Shown here piece after piece: positions 8,276 through 15,656 of a stretch of 33,702 nucleotides of DNA. The translations under genes were made by a program, and so were the position numbers. Origin of the DNA: Bryobacter sp. CoA8 C33 (GTDB lineage Bacteria; Acidobacteriota; Terriglobia; Bryobacterales; Bryobacteraceae); contig JAINDK010000005.1 of assembly GCA_019931185.1 (NCBI GenBank), positions 1-33,702 on the forward strand, written 5' to 3'. Each line of letters opens with the position of its first letter. The stretch's first letter is position 1. The notes below the pieces were generated by a model. That model made no database searches and was not told where the DNA came from. It saw only the letters and a program-made list of their open reading frames with translations.

Positions 8276-8643
8276 TTCTTTCGCGCCTCCTCGATCATTT
8301 CGGACAGCCGGTCCAGTTCTTCCGGCGTCATCCGCGTCGCCTTTTCATCCAGTAGCGCCGCCATCGCTTCGCTCGCCGAGCCCCCGAAAAACGTCTCCAC
8401 CAGATGCCGCACCGCCGACTTCCGCGCCTTGGCCCGGTTGATCACCGGCAGATACACATACCGAAGTTGTTCCTGCTCATGCCGCACATGCCCCTTCTCC
8501 TCAAGCACGCGCAGGTGAGCCCGCACCGCCGAGTAGCTCGGCGCATCATCCATCGCCGCTTCCACCTCCGCCGCACTGGCCCGGCCCAGCCGGTAGAGAA
8601 TATCCATGATTTGCCGCTCGCGGCGGCTGAGTTCCTGCTTCAT
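8272..8643 (-). CDS. BlaI/MecI/CopY-family transcriptional repressor
   Basis: This 123-residue winged-helix repressor starts LSRRERQIMDILYRLG, with recognition-helix region APSYSAVRAHLRVLEEKG and wing HVRHEQEQLRYVYLP. These are the hallmarks of the Penicillinase_R/BlaI family. The C-terminal half (about 72-123) is the helical dimerisation arm, and the length is standard. It is the first gene of an operon with the M56 protease, with a 4-base overlap. Two TGCTA-N6-TAGCA-like dyads lie directly upstream and cover the predicted -10, so it very probably represses its own operon until the protease inactivates it. The target need not be beta-lactam resistance; no beta-lactamase gene is nearby. Confidence 0.93.
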   Translation of the reverse strand: MKQELSRRERQIMDILYRLGRASAAEVEAAMDDAPSYSAVRAHLRVLEEKGHVRHEQEQLRYVYLPVINRAKARKSAVRHLVETFFGGSASEAMAALLDEKATRMTPEELDRLSEMIEEARKK

Positions 8644-8644
8644 A

Positions 8645-8678
8645 TGCTAAATTTCTAGCACCTGCTGGAAATCTAGCA
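8645..8678 (-). promoter_or_regulatory. Tandem operator dyads of the BlaI-type repressor
   Basis: TGCTAAATTTCTAGCA (8645-8660) and TGCTGGAAATCTAGCA (8663-8678) are two 16-bp imperfect palindromes whose centres are 18 bp apart. The first ends one base before the repressor ATG, and the second covers the predicted -10. BlaI-type repressors bind such paired dyads. The TGCTA/TAGCA half-site differs from the TACA/TGTA core of staphylococcal BlaI. Confidence 0.75.
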
Positions 8679-8698
8679 TCTCCCGCCACGCAATGCAA
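8670..8698 (-). promoter_or_regulatory. Predicted promoter of the blaI-M56 operon
   Basis: Read on the minus strand, TTGCAT (8693-8698) and TAGATT (8670-8675) are separated by exactly 17 bp. They resemble the -35 and -10 boxes of a housekeeping promoter. The -10 lies inside the second operator dyad. The predicted start would give a leader of only about 20 nt. The same TTGCAT-17-bp arrangement is seen ahead of mraZ. Confidence 0.5.
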
Positions 8699-8701
8699 GC
8701 C

Positions 8702-9379
8702 TTAAATCGTATACCCCGCGTCGTACCGCAATTCCGCCCCCGTCATCCCCCTCGACGCATCGCTCGCCAGAAACAGTATCGCCTCCGCCACCTCGTCCGG
8801 AAACGCCATCCTTTCGAGCGCCGGCCGGTTCCGGTCCGGCGCCTCCGGCAGCTCCTTCCACATCGGCGTCACCACTCCCCCCGGGCTCAACCAGTTCACC
8901 CTCACCTTTCCCTCTTTCCCCTCGAGCGCCGCACATCGCGCCAGCATCGCCACCCCCGCCTTCGACACACAATAAGCCGCCGCCCCCGCCGCCGCTTTCG
9001 TCCCCGATGCCGACCCAATCAACACCACGCTCCCCCCGCCCGCGTTCCGCCGCAGCAGCGGCATCGTATGCTTCAACGCCAGAAAACTCCCCGTCAGATT
9101 CACCCCAATCGTCCGCTCCCACTCCCCCAACTCACACTCCTCAATCCCTCCCCACGTCGCAATCCCCGCCGAATGCACCACTACATCCAATCTGGGAATT
9201 TCGGCCACCACCCGCCGCCAATCCTCCTCACACGCCACATCCAGACTCACCCCCGCCCCCTCAACCCGGTCCGCACGGTACACCAATGCCCCTTCCGCTT
9301 CGAGCAAATCCGCCGCCGCCAACCCAATCCCTGAGGCGGCCCCGGTCACCAGCGCCGCCTTGCCCGCCAATACTCCCAT
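8702..9379 (-). CDS. SDR-family NAD(P)-dependent oxidoreductase
   Basis: This 225-residue classical short-chain dehydrogenase/reductase carries the cofactor loop TGAASGIG (12-19), the HSAGIA version of the NNAG motif, and N94. The catalytic residues are in the SASG region (S123/S125) and in YCVSK (Y136, K140). The SPGGVVTP motif follows. Residue 37 is an aspartate after beta-2 (YRADRVE), which suggests NAD(H) preference. The substrate is unknown. The gene follows ppa with a single-base overlap and is probably co-transcribed with it, although no functional link is obvious. Confidence 0.92.
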   Translation of the reverse strand: MGVLAGKAALVTGAASGIGLAAADLLEAEGALVYRADRVEGAGVSLDVACEEDWRRVVAEIPRLDVVVHSAGIATWGGIEECELGEWERTIGVNLTGSFLALKHTMPLLRRNAGGGSVVLIGSASGTKAAAGAAAYCVSKAGVAMLARCAALEGKEGKVRVNWLSPGGVVTPMWKELPEAPDRNRPALERMAFPDEVAEAILFLASDASRGMTGAELRYDAGYTI

Positions 9380-9930
9380 CAGAGCTTGCCCGTCGGGTTC
9401 TCCTTCGCCTCCAGATACGCCTGCCGCGACTCGAGAATCGCCTTCCGCGCCTCCTTCGGCCCTCCCCAGCCCTCCATCACCGTCCGCTTCCCCTCTAGCT
9501 CCTTGTAGATCGTGAAAAAGTGCTCAATCTCCCGCCTCGTATGCGGAAACACCTGGTCAATCGTGTGTATCTGCTCAAACCGCGGGTTCCGCGTCGGCAC
9601 CGCCAACACCTTCTGATCCCGCTCCGCGCTGTCAATCATGTTCAGGATCCCCACCGGCCTCACCATCATCATGCAGCCCGTGATGCTCGGGTTCGACACC
9701 AATACCAGGATGTCCAACGGGTCATGGTCCTCCGCCAGTGTCCCCGGTATAAATCCGTAATCCCCCGGATAATGTACCGACGCGTACAACGACCGGTCCA
9801 GCCGGAACAACCCGAATTCCCCGTCATACTCATACTTGTTCGCGGAATGCATCGGAATCTCCACGATCATCCGCACAATCTCCGGCATTTCATCGCCGGG
9901 ATCAATGTCATACAAAGACTGCCCTAGCAT
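9379..9930 (-). CDS. ppa: Inorganic pyrophosphatase (family I)
   Basis: This 183-residue soluble enzyme hydrolyses pyrophosphate to two phosphates and so pulls biosynthetic reactions forward. Family I motifs are all visible: KYEYD near the N-terminus, YPGDYGFIPGT, the signature DHDPLDILVL with its metal-binding aspartates, and DSAERDQKVLAV. Length is typical of bacterial PPases. The ATG at 9930 is preceded on the minus strand by GAGAAGG at a good spacing. It is divergent from mraZ across about 200 bp and is followed by an SDR gene with a one-base overlap. Confidence 0.95.
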   Translation of the reverse strand: MLGQSLYDIDPGDEMPEIVRMIVEIPMHSANKYEYDGEFGLFRLDRSLYASVHYPGDYGFIPGTLAEDHDPLDILVLVSNPSITGCMMMVRPVGILNMIDSAERDQKVLAVPTRNPRFEQIHTIDQVFPHTRREIEHFFTIYKELEGKRTVMEGWGGPKEARKAILESRQAYLEAKENPTGKL

Positions 9931-10050
9931 AGCCTTCTCACTCTAGCAGACAGCCCCCCAATTGCAATTCCCCCTTTTCTATCTCTAAGTCGAAGAAAAT
10001 ACGAAACCTATATTCCCTATGGGGGTATGCAAATTTTTCGCACAGGCCTA

Positions 10051-10079
10051 TTGCATGCTCCGCTGTTTCCACGTACACT
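10051..10079 (+). promoter_or_regulatory. Predicted promoter of the dcw cluster (Pmra)
   Basis: TTGCAT (10051-10056) and TACACT (10074-10079) are separated by exactly 17 bp. They fit -35 and -10 boxes about 60 bases before the preferred mraZ start. The position, upstream of the candidate MraZ boxes, matches the layout of the mra promoter in other bacteria. Confidence 0.5.
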
Positions 10080-10092
10080 CGATTTTGTACTG

Positions 10093-10108
10093 GTGGCCGA
10101 AAGTGGCC
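10093..10108 (+). promoter_or_regulatory. Candidate MraZ-binding repeats
   Basis: GTGGCC occurs twice, at 10093-10098 and 10103-10108, with a 10-bp period and just after the predicted transcription start. MraZ is known to bind G-rich direct repeats with this periodicity at its own promoter. Only two repeats are seen here. Confidence 0.5.
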
Positions 10109-10137
10109 TGTTTTCCCAGACTCAATCAGGATCTAGC

Positions 10138-10632
10138 GTGGCAGACTTCCTCCATTCCGGAGCTCAAGCCCCTTTGGGCTTCTACGACTGTTCTGTCGAC
10201 GCCAAGGGCCGTTTGAAGCTTCCTGCCGATTTCGTGAAGTATTTGAAGTCGCTCGGGGCACAGTTCTTTCTCACATCCTACGACGAACTTGATATTCACA
10301 TTTATACCCGGGATTCTTTCCTGAAACAATGCAGCTGGCTCGAAGAGCTGGCCACCAAGGAGGAGTTTCAGGACGCCGCCGAAGACACTCTCTTCCGTAT
10401 GCGTGACCTCGGGGCCGACGTTACCCCTGATGCAGACGGCCGGGTTCAACTTCCCCCGGTTCTCCGGCAGCGCCTGCAACTCAACGAGTTCCCAGCCCCC
10501 TTTCATATCGGGGTCGACCGTGACCATTTTGTCGTCATGTCCGGGGCTCGCTATCAGGCAAAACGCGCTAAGGCCAGCCAATCCAACCCCGCCGAGTCCG
10601 CCAAGCGGCTCCGCCAGTTGGGGCTGCGTTAA
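10138..10632 (+). CDS. mraZ: Transcriptional regulator MraZ
   Basis: This 164-residue protein from GTG 10138 carries two AbrB-like DNA-binding repeats, each with its signature: DAKGRLKLPADF at 21-32 and DADGRVQLPPVLR at 98-110. MraZ forms a ring-shaped oligomer and represses the dcw promoter. The frame extends upstream to an ATG at 10027. I prefer GTG 10138 because it follows a CAGGA ribosome site at good spacing, gives close to the usual MraZ length, and keeps the promoter and binding repeats outside the gene. About 14 residues precede the usual MraZ N-terminus. It has nearly balanced G and C, unlike the C-rich genes on both sides. Confidence 0.93.
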   Translation: MADFLHSGAQAPLGFYDCSVDAKGRLKLPADFVKYLKSLGAQFFLTSYDELDIHIYTRDSFLKQCSWLEELATKEEFQDAAEDTLFRMRDLGADVTPDADGRVQLPPVLRQRLQLNEFPAPFHIGVDRDHFVVMSGARYQAKRAKASQSNPAESAKRLRQLGLR

Positions 10633-10641
10633 TCGGGTTCG

Positions 10642-11520
10642 ATGCCGCACTTCCCGGTGATGTCCGCGGAGGTGCTTCAATACCTCGCTGTCTCGCCGGA
10701 CAGCCTGGTGGCGGACTTAACCGCCGGCCTGGGGGGCCATTCCAAACAAATTGCCGCCCTCCTCGATACCGGCACGCTGGTCATGAATGATCGGGATGGC
10801 GAGAGCCTTGCCGAAGCCCTGGATAACACGCGCGAATTCTCCGCGCGCATCCGGCCCACGCAGGGTGTTTTCTCCACCTTCCCAAAAAGGTTTCGGGACA
10901 TGGGCCTCGGCACATTGAACGCTTTACTCTTCGACCTCGGCGTCAGCATGAAACAGCTGACCGAGCCCGGACGCGGCTTCAGTTTCCGCCTCGACGGCCC
11001 CCTCGATATGCGTATGTCGAGAGATTCCCAGTCCGATCTTACGGCGGCGGATGTGGTCAACACGTTCTCCGAAAAAGAGCTCGCCGATATCCTTTACGAA
11101 TACGGCGAAGAATGGAGGTCCCGGGCGATTGCCAGAGCCGTGGTCCGGGCCAGACCCATCAAGAGCACTCTCCAGCTTGCCCGGCTGGCGGGGCACGGGT
11201 CCGCGGCCCGGGACACAAAAATTTCGCCCGCTACCAAAACCTTTATGGCTCTCCGGCTTTACGTCAACCGCGAATTGGAAGAGTTGAAAGCGCTCCTCGA
11301 TGCCCTGCCCGGCCTCATGGCTCCGGGCGGCCGGGTCGTGGCCCTCACCTTCCATAGCTCCGAGGATCGCATCGTTAAGCAGCGCTTCCTCGATTATCAG
11401 CGCTCCGGCCAGGCTACCGTTCTGACCAAGCACGTCGTCAAGCCGACCGGCCAAGAGGTCGGCCTCAACCCCGCGTCTCGCAGCGCTAAACTGCGGGCGC
11501 TCTCGTGGCAGACAACTTAG
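10642..11520 (+). CDS. rsmH: 16S rRNA (cytosine(1402)-N4)-methyltransferase
   Basis: This 292-residue SAM-dependent enzyme methylates N4 of C1402 in 16S rRNA at the ribosomal P site. Motifs are HFPVMSAEVLQYL at the N-terminus, the SAM loop ADLTAGLGGHSKQI, LFDLGVSMKQL, FRLDGPLDMRM, and the C-terminal TFHSSEDRIVKQRF. Length is typical of RsmH/MraW. It lies 9 bases after mraZ, the conserved order at the head of dcw clusters. Like mraZ it lacks the strong C bias of the genes downstream. Confidence 0.96.
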   Translation: MPHFPVMSAEVLQYLAVSPDSLVADLTAGLGGHSKQIAALLDTGTLVMNDRDGESLAEALDNTREFSARIRPTQGVFSTFPKRFRDMGLGTLNALLFDLGVSMKQLTEPGRGFSFRLDGPLDMRMSRDSQSDLTAADVVNTFSEKELADILYEYGEEWRSRAIARAVVRARPIKSTLQLARLAGHGSAARDTKISPATKTFMALRLYVNRELEELKALLDALPGLMAPGGRVVALTFHSSEDRIVKQRFLDYQRSGQATVLTKHVVKPTGQEVGLNPASRSAKLRALSWQTT

Positions 11521-11550
11521 CCACTCTTACTGTACTCTCTGGAGGATCTT

Positions 11551-12057
11551 ATGCCGGCATTCGCTTACTTAACTCAGCAACCGCCTCAACACTCCCTCCG
11601 CCCCGCTCAGCCCCAGCGGGTCGCCTCCACGCGCTTCCGCCACCCTTTCGCCGGCTCGCGCAAACTCCCCGCCTTCCCCGGCGAAGACCTCTTCTTCGAG
11701 GTCAAACCGGTCGACAACTCCATGGTTGTCCGCGCCGATGACCCCCATCAGCGCCGTACCTCCTGGCGCGCCCTCGGCGCTCTCATCTCCGGTACTCTCA
11801 TCTTTACCGGCCTCCTCCTGCCAGGCGCTTACCGCATGGTCGCCGGCAAACAGATCCACCAGCTTCGCGAGGAACAGGAAAACCTCCGCCGCGAAATCGC
11901 CGAACTCCGCGCCCTCGAGGCCAACCATACCAATTTGAAAAAGCTTGAAGAAGTGGCCCGCACCCAGGAGCTCATCGACCCGGCCCCGGAAATGGTCCAA
12001 CATCTGACTCCCAAGGGTTCCTACGCCATGAACAATAATCTCCCCTCCGGCAAGTAG
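11551..12057 (+). CDS. ftsL: FtsL-like cell-division protein
   Basis: This 168-residue bitopic membrane protein is preceded by a strong GGAGGA ribosome site. It has a long cytoplasmic N-terminus (about 1-72, basic and proline-rich), one membrane segment at about 75-95 (ALISGTLIFTGLLLPGAY), then a coiled coil at about 97-137 (QLREEQENLRREIAELRALE). This topology and the place between rsmH and ftsI are those of FtsL, which forms the FtsQLB complex and activates FtsWI. Sequence identity within this family is low, so the call rests on topology and position. The N-terminal tail is roughly twice as long as in E. coli FtsL. Its stop codon lies within the stem of a terminator hairpin. Confidence 0.82.
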   Translation: MPAFAYLTQQPPQHSLRPAQPQRVASTRFRHPFAGSRKLPAFPGEDLFFEVKPVDNSMVVRADDPHQRRTSWRALGALISGTLIFTGLLLPGAYRMVAGKQIHQLREEQENLRREIAELRALEANHTNLKKLEEVARTQELIDPAPEMVQHLTPKGSYAMNNNLPSGK

Positions 12058-12102
12058 AAGGCATTCGGCGCTCTGCTCTGAGTGCCTTCTACTTGTTTTT
12101 TT
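12052..12102 (+). terminator. Rho-independent terminator between ftsL and ftsI
   Basis: AAGTAGAAGGCA (12052-12063) pairs perfectly with TGCCTTCTACTT (12083-12094) across a 19-nt loop. It is followed by one G and seven T (12096-12102). The stem contains the ftsL stop codon and the T-tract ends 14 bases before the ftsI ATG. The opposite strand has no matching T-run, so it acts in the operon direction. It should end or attenuate transcription inside the dcw cluster. Confidence 0.8.
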
Positions 12103-12116
12103 GTGGATTTCTCAAG

Positions 12117-14123
12117 ATGCCCTCGCCCCTCCATCCCGCCGTCGATAAACGAGCGCGCTGGCTCCTGCGCATCCTCCTGTTCTGGGGCTTCGCCATTGTC
12201 TGCCGTCTTTTCTATCTCCAAATCATCCGCCACGATTACTACGCCGATTTCGCTTACTCCCAACAAACCCGCCTCGTCGAAATTCCCGCCCACCGCGGCT
12301 CCATCCTCGACCGCAACGGCCACATCCTCGCCCTCTCCGTACCCATCTCCACCGTCATCGTCAACCCCGCTCAGCTCCCCGATGTCGATGTCGCCGCCAC
12401 CATCCTCGCCAACATCCTCGGCCTCGATGAGCTCCAGTTGCGCTCCCGGCTCGCCGCCAGGAAAAATCAAAATCGCGGCTACTTCAAAGTCGCCGAACAC
12501 GTCAACCAACAACAGCTTAAGCGCCTCAAAAGTCTCTCCCTCGACTGGATCCAGTTCGAATCCTCTTCCGCCCGCCTTTACCCCAATGACCACTTGGCCG
12601 CCCATATCCTCGGCGGCGTCGACTTCGAAAAACGCGGTAATGGCGGCATCGAACAAGGCATGGAGGACGAACTCGGCGGCCGCCCCGGCTTCGCCAGCAT
12701 GGTCACCGATGTTCGCCACCGGGGCTTTGAAAGCAACATCGAGGTCGAGCCCATCCCCGGCAACGACATCGCTCTCACCATTGACTACCGCGTTCAATAT
12801 GAACTCGAAAAACTCCTGGCACAGTCCGTCGAATCCGAAAAATGCTGGTCCGGCCGCGGTATCGTCATGGATCCCCACACCGGCGAAATCCTCGCCATGG
12901 CCAGCTTCCCCACCTACAACCCCAACGGCAAGGTCACCGATCTCGAAGCCCGCCAAAACCTCGCCATCCAAAGCGCCATCGAACCCGGCTCCGTCTTCAA
13001 GGTCTTTACCATCGCCAGCGCCCTCGAGGAAAAAACCGTCAATCCCTCATCCGGTTTCAATTGCCATCACGGCAAATTCAACCTCTTCGGCCGCATCATC
13101 CACGATAGCTCCAAGGGCGGCTACGGCTACCTCACCGTCGAGGACATCCTCGCCAAGTCCAGCAACATCGGCTCCATCCAGGTCGGCATGACCATCGGCG
13201 ATAAGTTGTTCCACAAATACATCCAGGATTTCGGCTTCGGCGCCCGCACTGGCCTCCCCCTGCCGGGAGAGTCCACAGGCCGCGTCCTCCGACTCTCCAA
13301 GTGGAACAAAAGCTCCATCGGCTCGGTCGCCATGGGCCACGAAATCATGGCCACCACCGTCCAACTCGCACAAGGCGCCAGCATCATCGCCAACGGCGGC
13401 AAGCTCGTCCGCCCTAAACTCCTTCACTACATCGCCACTCCCGGCGCTAGCGGCTTCGCCATCCGCAAAACTTCCTTCAGCGATCCGCCATCCCGCCCCA
13501 AGCAGATCCTCTCCCCGGAAACCGTCGTCCAGATGCGCAAAATGATGGAACATGTCGTCCTCGCCGGCACCGGAACCAATGCCCGGATCCGCGGCTACTC
13601 CGTCGGCGGCAAAACCGGCTCGGCTCAAATCTACGACCCCAAATCCAAACAGTACCTCCACCGCTACCACGCCTCCTTCATGGGTTTCACCCCCGTCAAT
13701 GATCCCCGTCTCGTAACAGTCATCACTCTCAACGGATCTTCTGTTTATGGTGGCGTCGCCGCCGCGCCTGTGTTCAGTAAAGTTACCGAAGCTGCTCTCC
13801 GCGTTCTCAATATACCCAGGGATCTTCCCGACACCCTCGTTTCTTCTCCCCAGTCCGCTCACCAAGTTATCGCTGATGCCGCCTTTCCTTTACTAAATGA
13901 GGAAAACCCTGTGGAAGAAGTGGAAAACTCTTCTAACAACATCAGCACTACTCTTATCACTCCCAATTTTCTCGGACTTACTCTCCGCCAAGTGCTCGAG
14001 CAAGCCAGCCCAAAAGGCTTCCGCATCGACCCCGCCGGCGCCGGTCTCGTCCGCCAACAATCACCCGCGCCCGGCGAACCCATCGCCTATGGTCAAAGAA
14101 TCAAATTGCGCCTCGGACGATAA
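12117..14123 (+). CDS. ftsI: Septal peptidoglycan transpeptidase FtsI (PBP3), with C-terminal PASTA domain
   Basis: This 668-residue class B penicillin-binding protein cross-links septal peptidoglycan. One N-terminal membrane anchor lies at about 15-33. The pedestal domain with HRGSILDRNG begins near residue 59. The transpeptidase motifs are SVFK (catalytic S292, K295), SSN (348-350) and KTGS (499-502). A PASTA-like domain occupies about 612-668 (TPNFLGLTLRQVLEQA), as in SpoVD/PBP2x rather than E. coli FtsI. I chose ATG 12117. A TTG 24 bases upstream is in frame but lies inside the terminator stem. The ribosome site is weak, which is unusual for a dcw gene. It probably works with FtsW, encoded downstream. 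Confidence 0.94.
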   Translation: MPSPLHPAVDKRARWLLRILLFWGFAIVCRLFYLQIIRHDYYADFAYSQQTRLVEIPAHRGSILDRNGHILALSVPISTVIVNPAQLPDVDVAATILANILGLDELQLRSRLAARKNQNRGYFKVAEHVNQQQLKRLKSLSLDWIQFESSSARLYPNDHLAAHILGGVDFEKRGNGGIEQGMEDELGGRPGFASMVTDVRHRGFESNIEVEPIPGNDIALTIDYRVQYELEKLLAQSVESEKCWSGRGIVMDPHTGEILAMASFPTYNPNGKVTDLEARQNLAIQSAIEPGSVFKVFTIASALEEKTVNPSSGFNCHHGKFNLFGRIIHDSSKGGYGYLTVEDILAKSSNIGSIQVGMTIGDKLFHKYIQDFGFGARTGLPLPGESTGRVLRLSKWNKSSIGSVAMGHEIMATTVQLAQGASIIANGGKLVRPKLLHYIATPGASGFAIRKTSFSDPPSRPKQILSPETVVQMRKMMEHVVLAGTGTNARIRGYSVGGKTGSAQIYDPKSKQYLHRYHASFMGFTPVNDPRLVTVITLNGSSVYGGVAAAPVFSKVTEAALRVLNIPRDLPDTLVSSPQSAHQVIADAAFPLLNEENPVEEVENSSNNISTTLITPNFLGLTLRQVLEQASPKGFRIDPAGAGLVRQQSPAPGEPIAYGQRIKLRLGR

Positions 14124-14138
14124 GGAACCCCAACCCAG

Positions 14139-15656
14139 TTGCCTACAAGCCCCACGACGATCGCCCAACTCCTCTCCGGGATCACCCTGGCCGCACCCCT
14201 GTCGCCCTCCCTGGCCTCCCGCACCGTCTCCGGCCTCCACTTCGATTCCCGCCTCGTCTCCCCAGGTGACCTCTTCTTCGCTTTCTCCGGCGCCAACGCC
14301 GATGCCCGCTCCTTCGCCCCTTCCGCTGTCGAGCGCGGCGCCGTCGCCGTCGTCAGCGACCTGCCAGCCCCCCCCGGCCTCGAACCTCTTTGGATCCTCG
14401 TTCCCCATGGCCGCCAGGCTCTCGCCCTCGCTGCCCGCCAACTCTTCGGCGATCCCTCCCGCTCGGCCCTCCCCCTGTTCGGCGTCACCGGCACCAACGG
14501 CAAAACCACCTCCACCTACATCCTTGCCTCCATTCTCGAAGCCGCCGGTTACTCCGTCGGCCTCTTCGGCACCATCGAATACCGCCTCGGCTCCCAGCGC
14601 CTCTCCAGCATCAATACCACCCCGGAGAGCATCGATCTTTACCGCCACTTCGCCGCCCTCTCGGCCCTTCCCCGCCCCGCCGTCGCCATGGAAGTCTCCA
14701 GCCATGCCCTCGCCCTCGGCCGCGTCTGGGGCCTCCACTTCCAATCCGCTATCTTTACCAACCTCACTCGCGATCACCTAGATTTTCACGGTGGCATGGA
14801 CTCCTACTTCGCCGCTAAATGCCAGCTCTTTCTCGGCCAGGACGCCCCCCCTCCCCGCGTGGCCGCCCTCAACTTCGATGACCCCTACGCCCGCCGCGTC
14901 CCCGTTTCCCATCAAACCCGCCTCGTCAGCTTCGCCCTCCAACACGCCTCACCCCCCACCACGTTCCGCGCCACCAACATCCGCGCCGGATTCGATGGTG
15001 TCCGCTTCGATCTCATCACCCCGGCCGGCTCTTTCCCCATTGCCTCTCCCCTGCTCGGCCTCGTCAATGTCTCCAATATCCTCGGCGCCGCTGCCGCCAC
15101 CCTCGGCCTCGACATCCCCCTCGAGGCCGTCCGCCAAGGCATCGCCCGCTGCGCCGCCGTCCCCGGCCGCTTTGAGCGTGTCGATGCCGGCCAACCCTTC
15201 CTCGTCATTGTCGACTACAGCCACACCGACGACGCCCTCCGCAATGCCATCGCCGTCGCCCGCGCTCTCCAACCCTCCCGCGTCATCACTCTATTCGGCT
15301 GCGGCGGAGACCGCGACCGCTCCAAGCGCCCCCTCATGGGCGCCGCCGCCGCCGAAGCCTCCGATCACGTCGTCCTCACCAGCGATAACCCACGCACCGA
15401 AGACCCCATCGCCATCATGAACGATGCCCTCGTCGGCCTCCGCCGCTTCGACACCCCTCTCACCATCGAGCCCGATCGCGAAAAAGCCATCTTCAAGGCC
15501 CTCGCCCTCGCCCGCCCCAACGATATCGTCCTCCTCGCCGGCAAGGGCCACGAGCACTACCAGATCCTCGGCAAATCCAAGACTCCCTTCGACGACCGCC
15601 TCGTCGCCCGCCGCGCCCTCGCCCAGCTCGGCTATGAACAGGAGCCAACGAAATGA
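14139..15656 (+). CDS. murE: UDP-N-acetylmuramoyl-L-alanyl-D-glutamate--2,6-diaminopimelate ligase
   Basis: This 505-residue Mur ligase adds the third amino acid to the peptidoglycan stem peptide. The P-loop is GTNGKT at 118-123. The carbamylated lysine is likely K227 (YFAAKCQLF). The DNPRTEDP motif at 416-423 marks meso-diaminopimelate rather than lysine specificity. KGHEHYQ is near the C-terminus. A TTG at 14139 is the best start: AAGGA lies 11 bases upstream, and no ATG occurs early in the frame. It follows ftsI by 15 bases and overlaps murF by 4 bases (ATGA). Confidence 0.95.
   Translation: MPTSPTTIAQLLSGITLAAPLSPSLASRTVSGLHFDSRLVSPGDLFFAFSGANADARSFAPSAVERGAVAVVSDLPAPPGLEPLWILVPHGRQALALAARQLFGDPSRSALPLFGVTGTNGKTTSTYILASILEAAGYSVGLFGTIEYRLGSQRLSSINTTPESIDLYRHFAALSALPRPAVAMEVSSHALALGRVWGLHFQSAIFTNLTRDHLDFHGGMDSYFAAKCQLFLGQDAPPPRVAALNFDDPYARRVPVSHQTRLVSFALQHASPPTTFRATNIRAGFDGVRFDLITPAGSFPIASPLLGLVNVSNILGAAAATLGLDIPLEAVRQGIARCAAVPGRFERVDAGQPFLVIVDYSHTDDALRNAIAVARALQPSRVITLFGCGGDRDRSKRPLMGAAAAEASDHVVLTSDNPRTEDPIAIMNDALVGLRRFDTPLTIEPDREKAIFKALALARPNDIVLLAGKGHEHYQILGKSKTPFDDRLVARRALAQLGYEQEPTK

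Noticed and set aside
10027-10137. 37-codon N-terminal extension of MraZ
   Set aside because: It is longer than the family norm and contains the likely promoter and MraZ repeats; the GTG at 10138 has a ribosome site.
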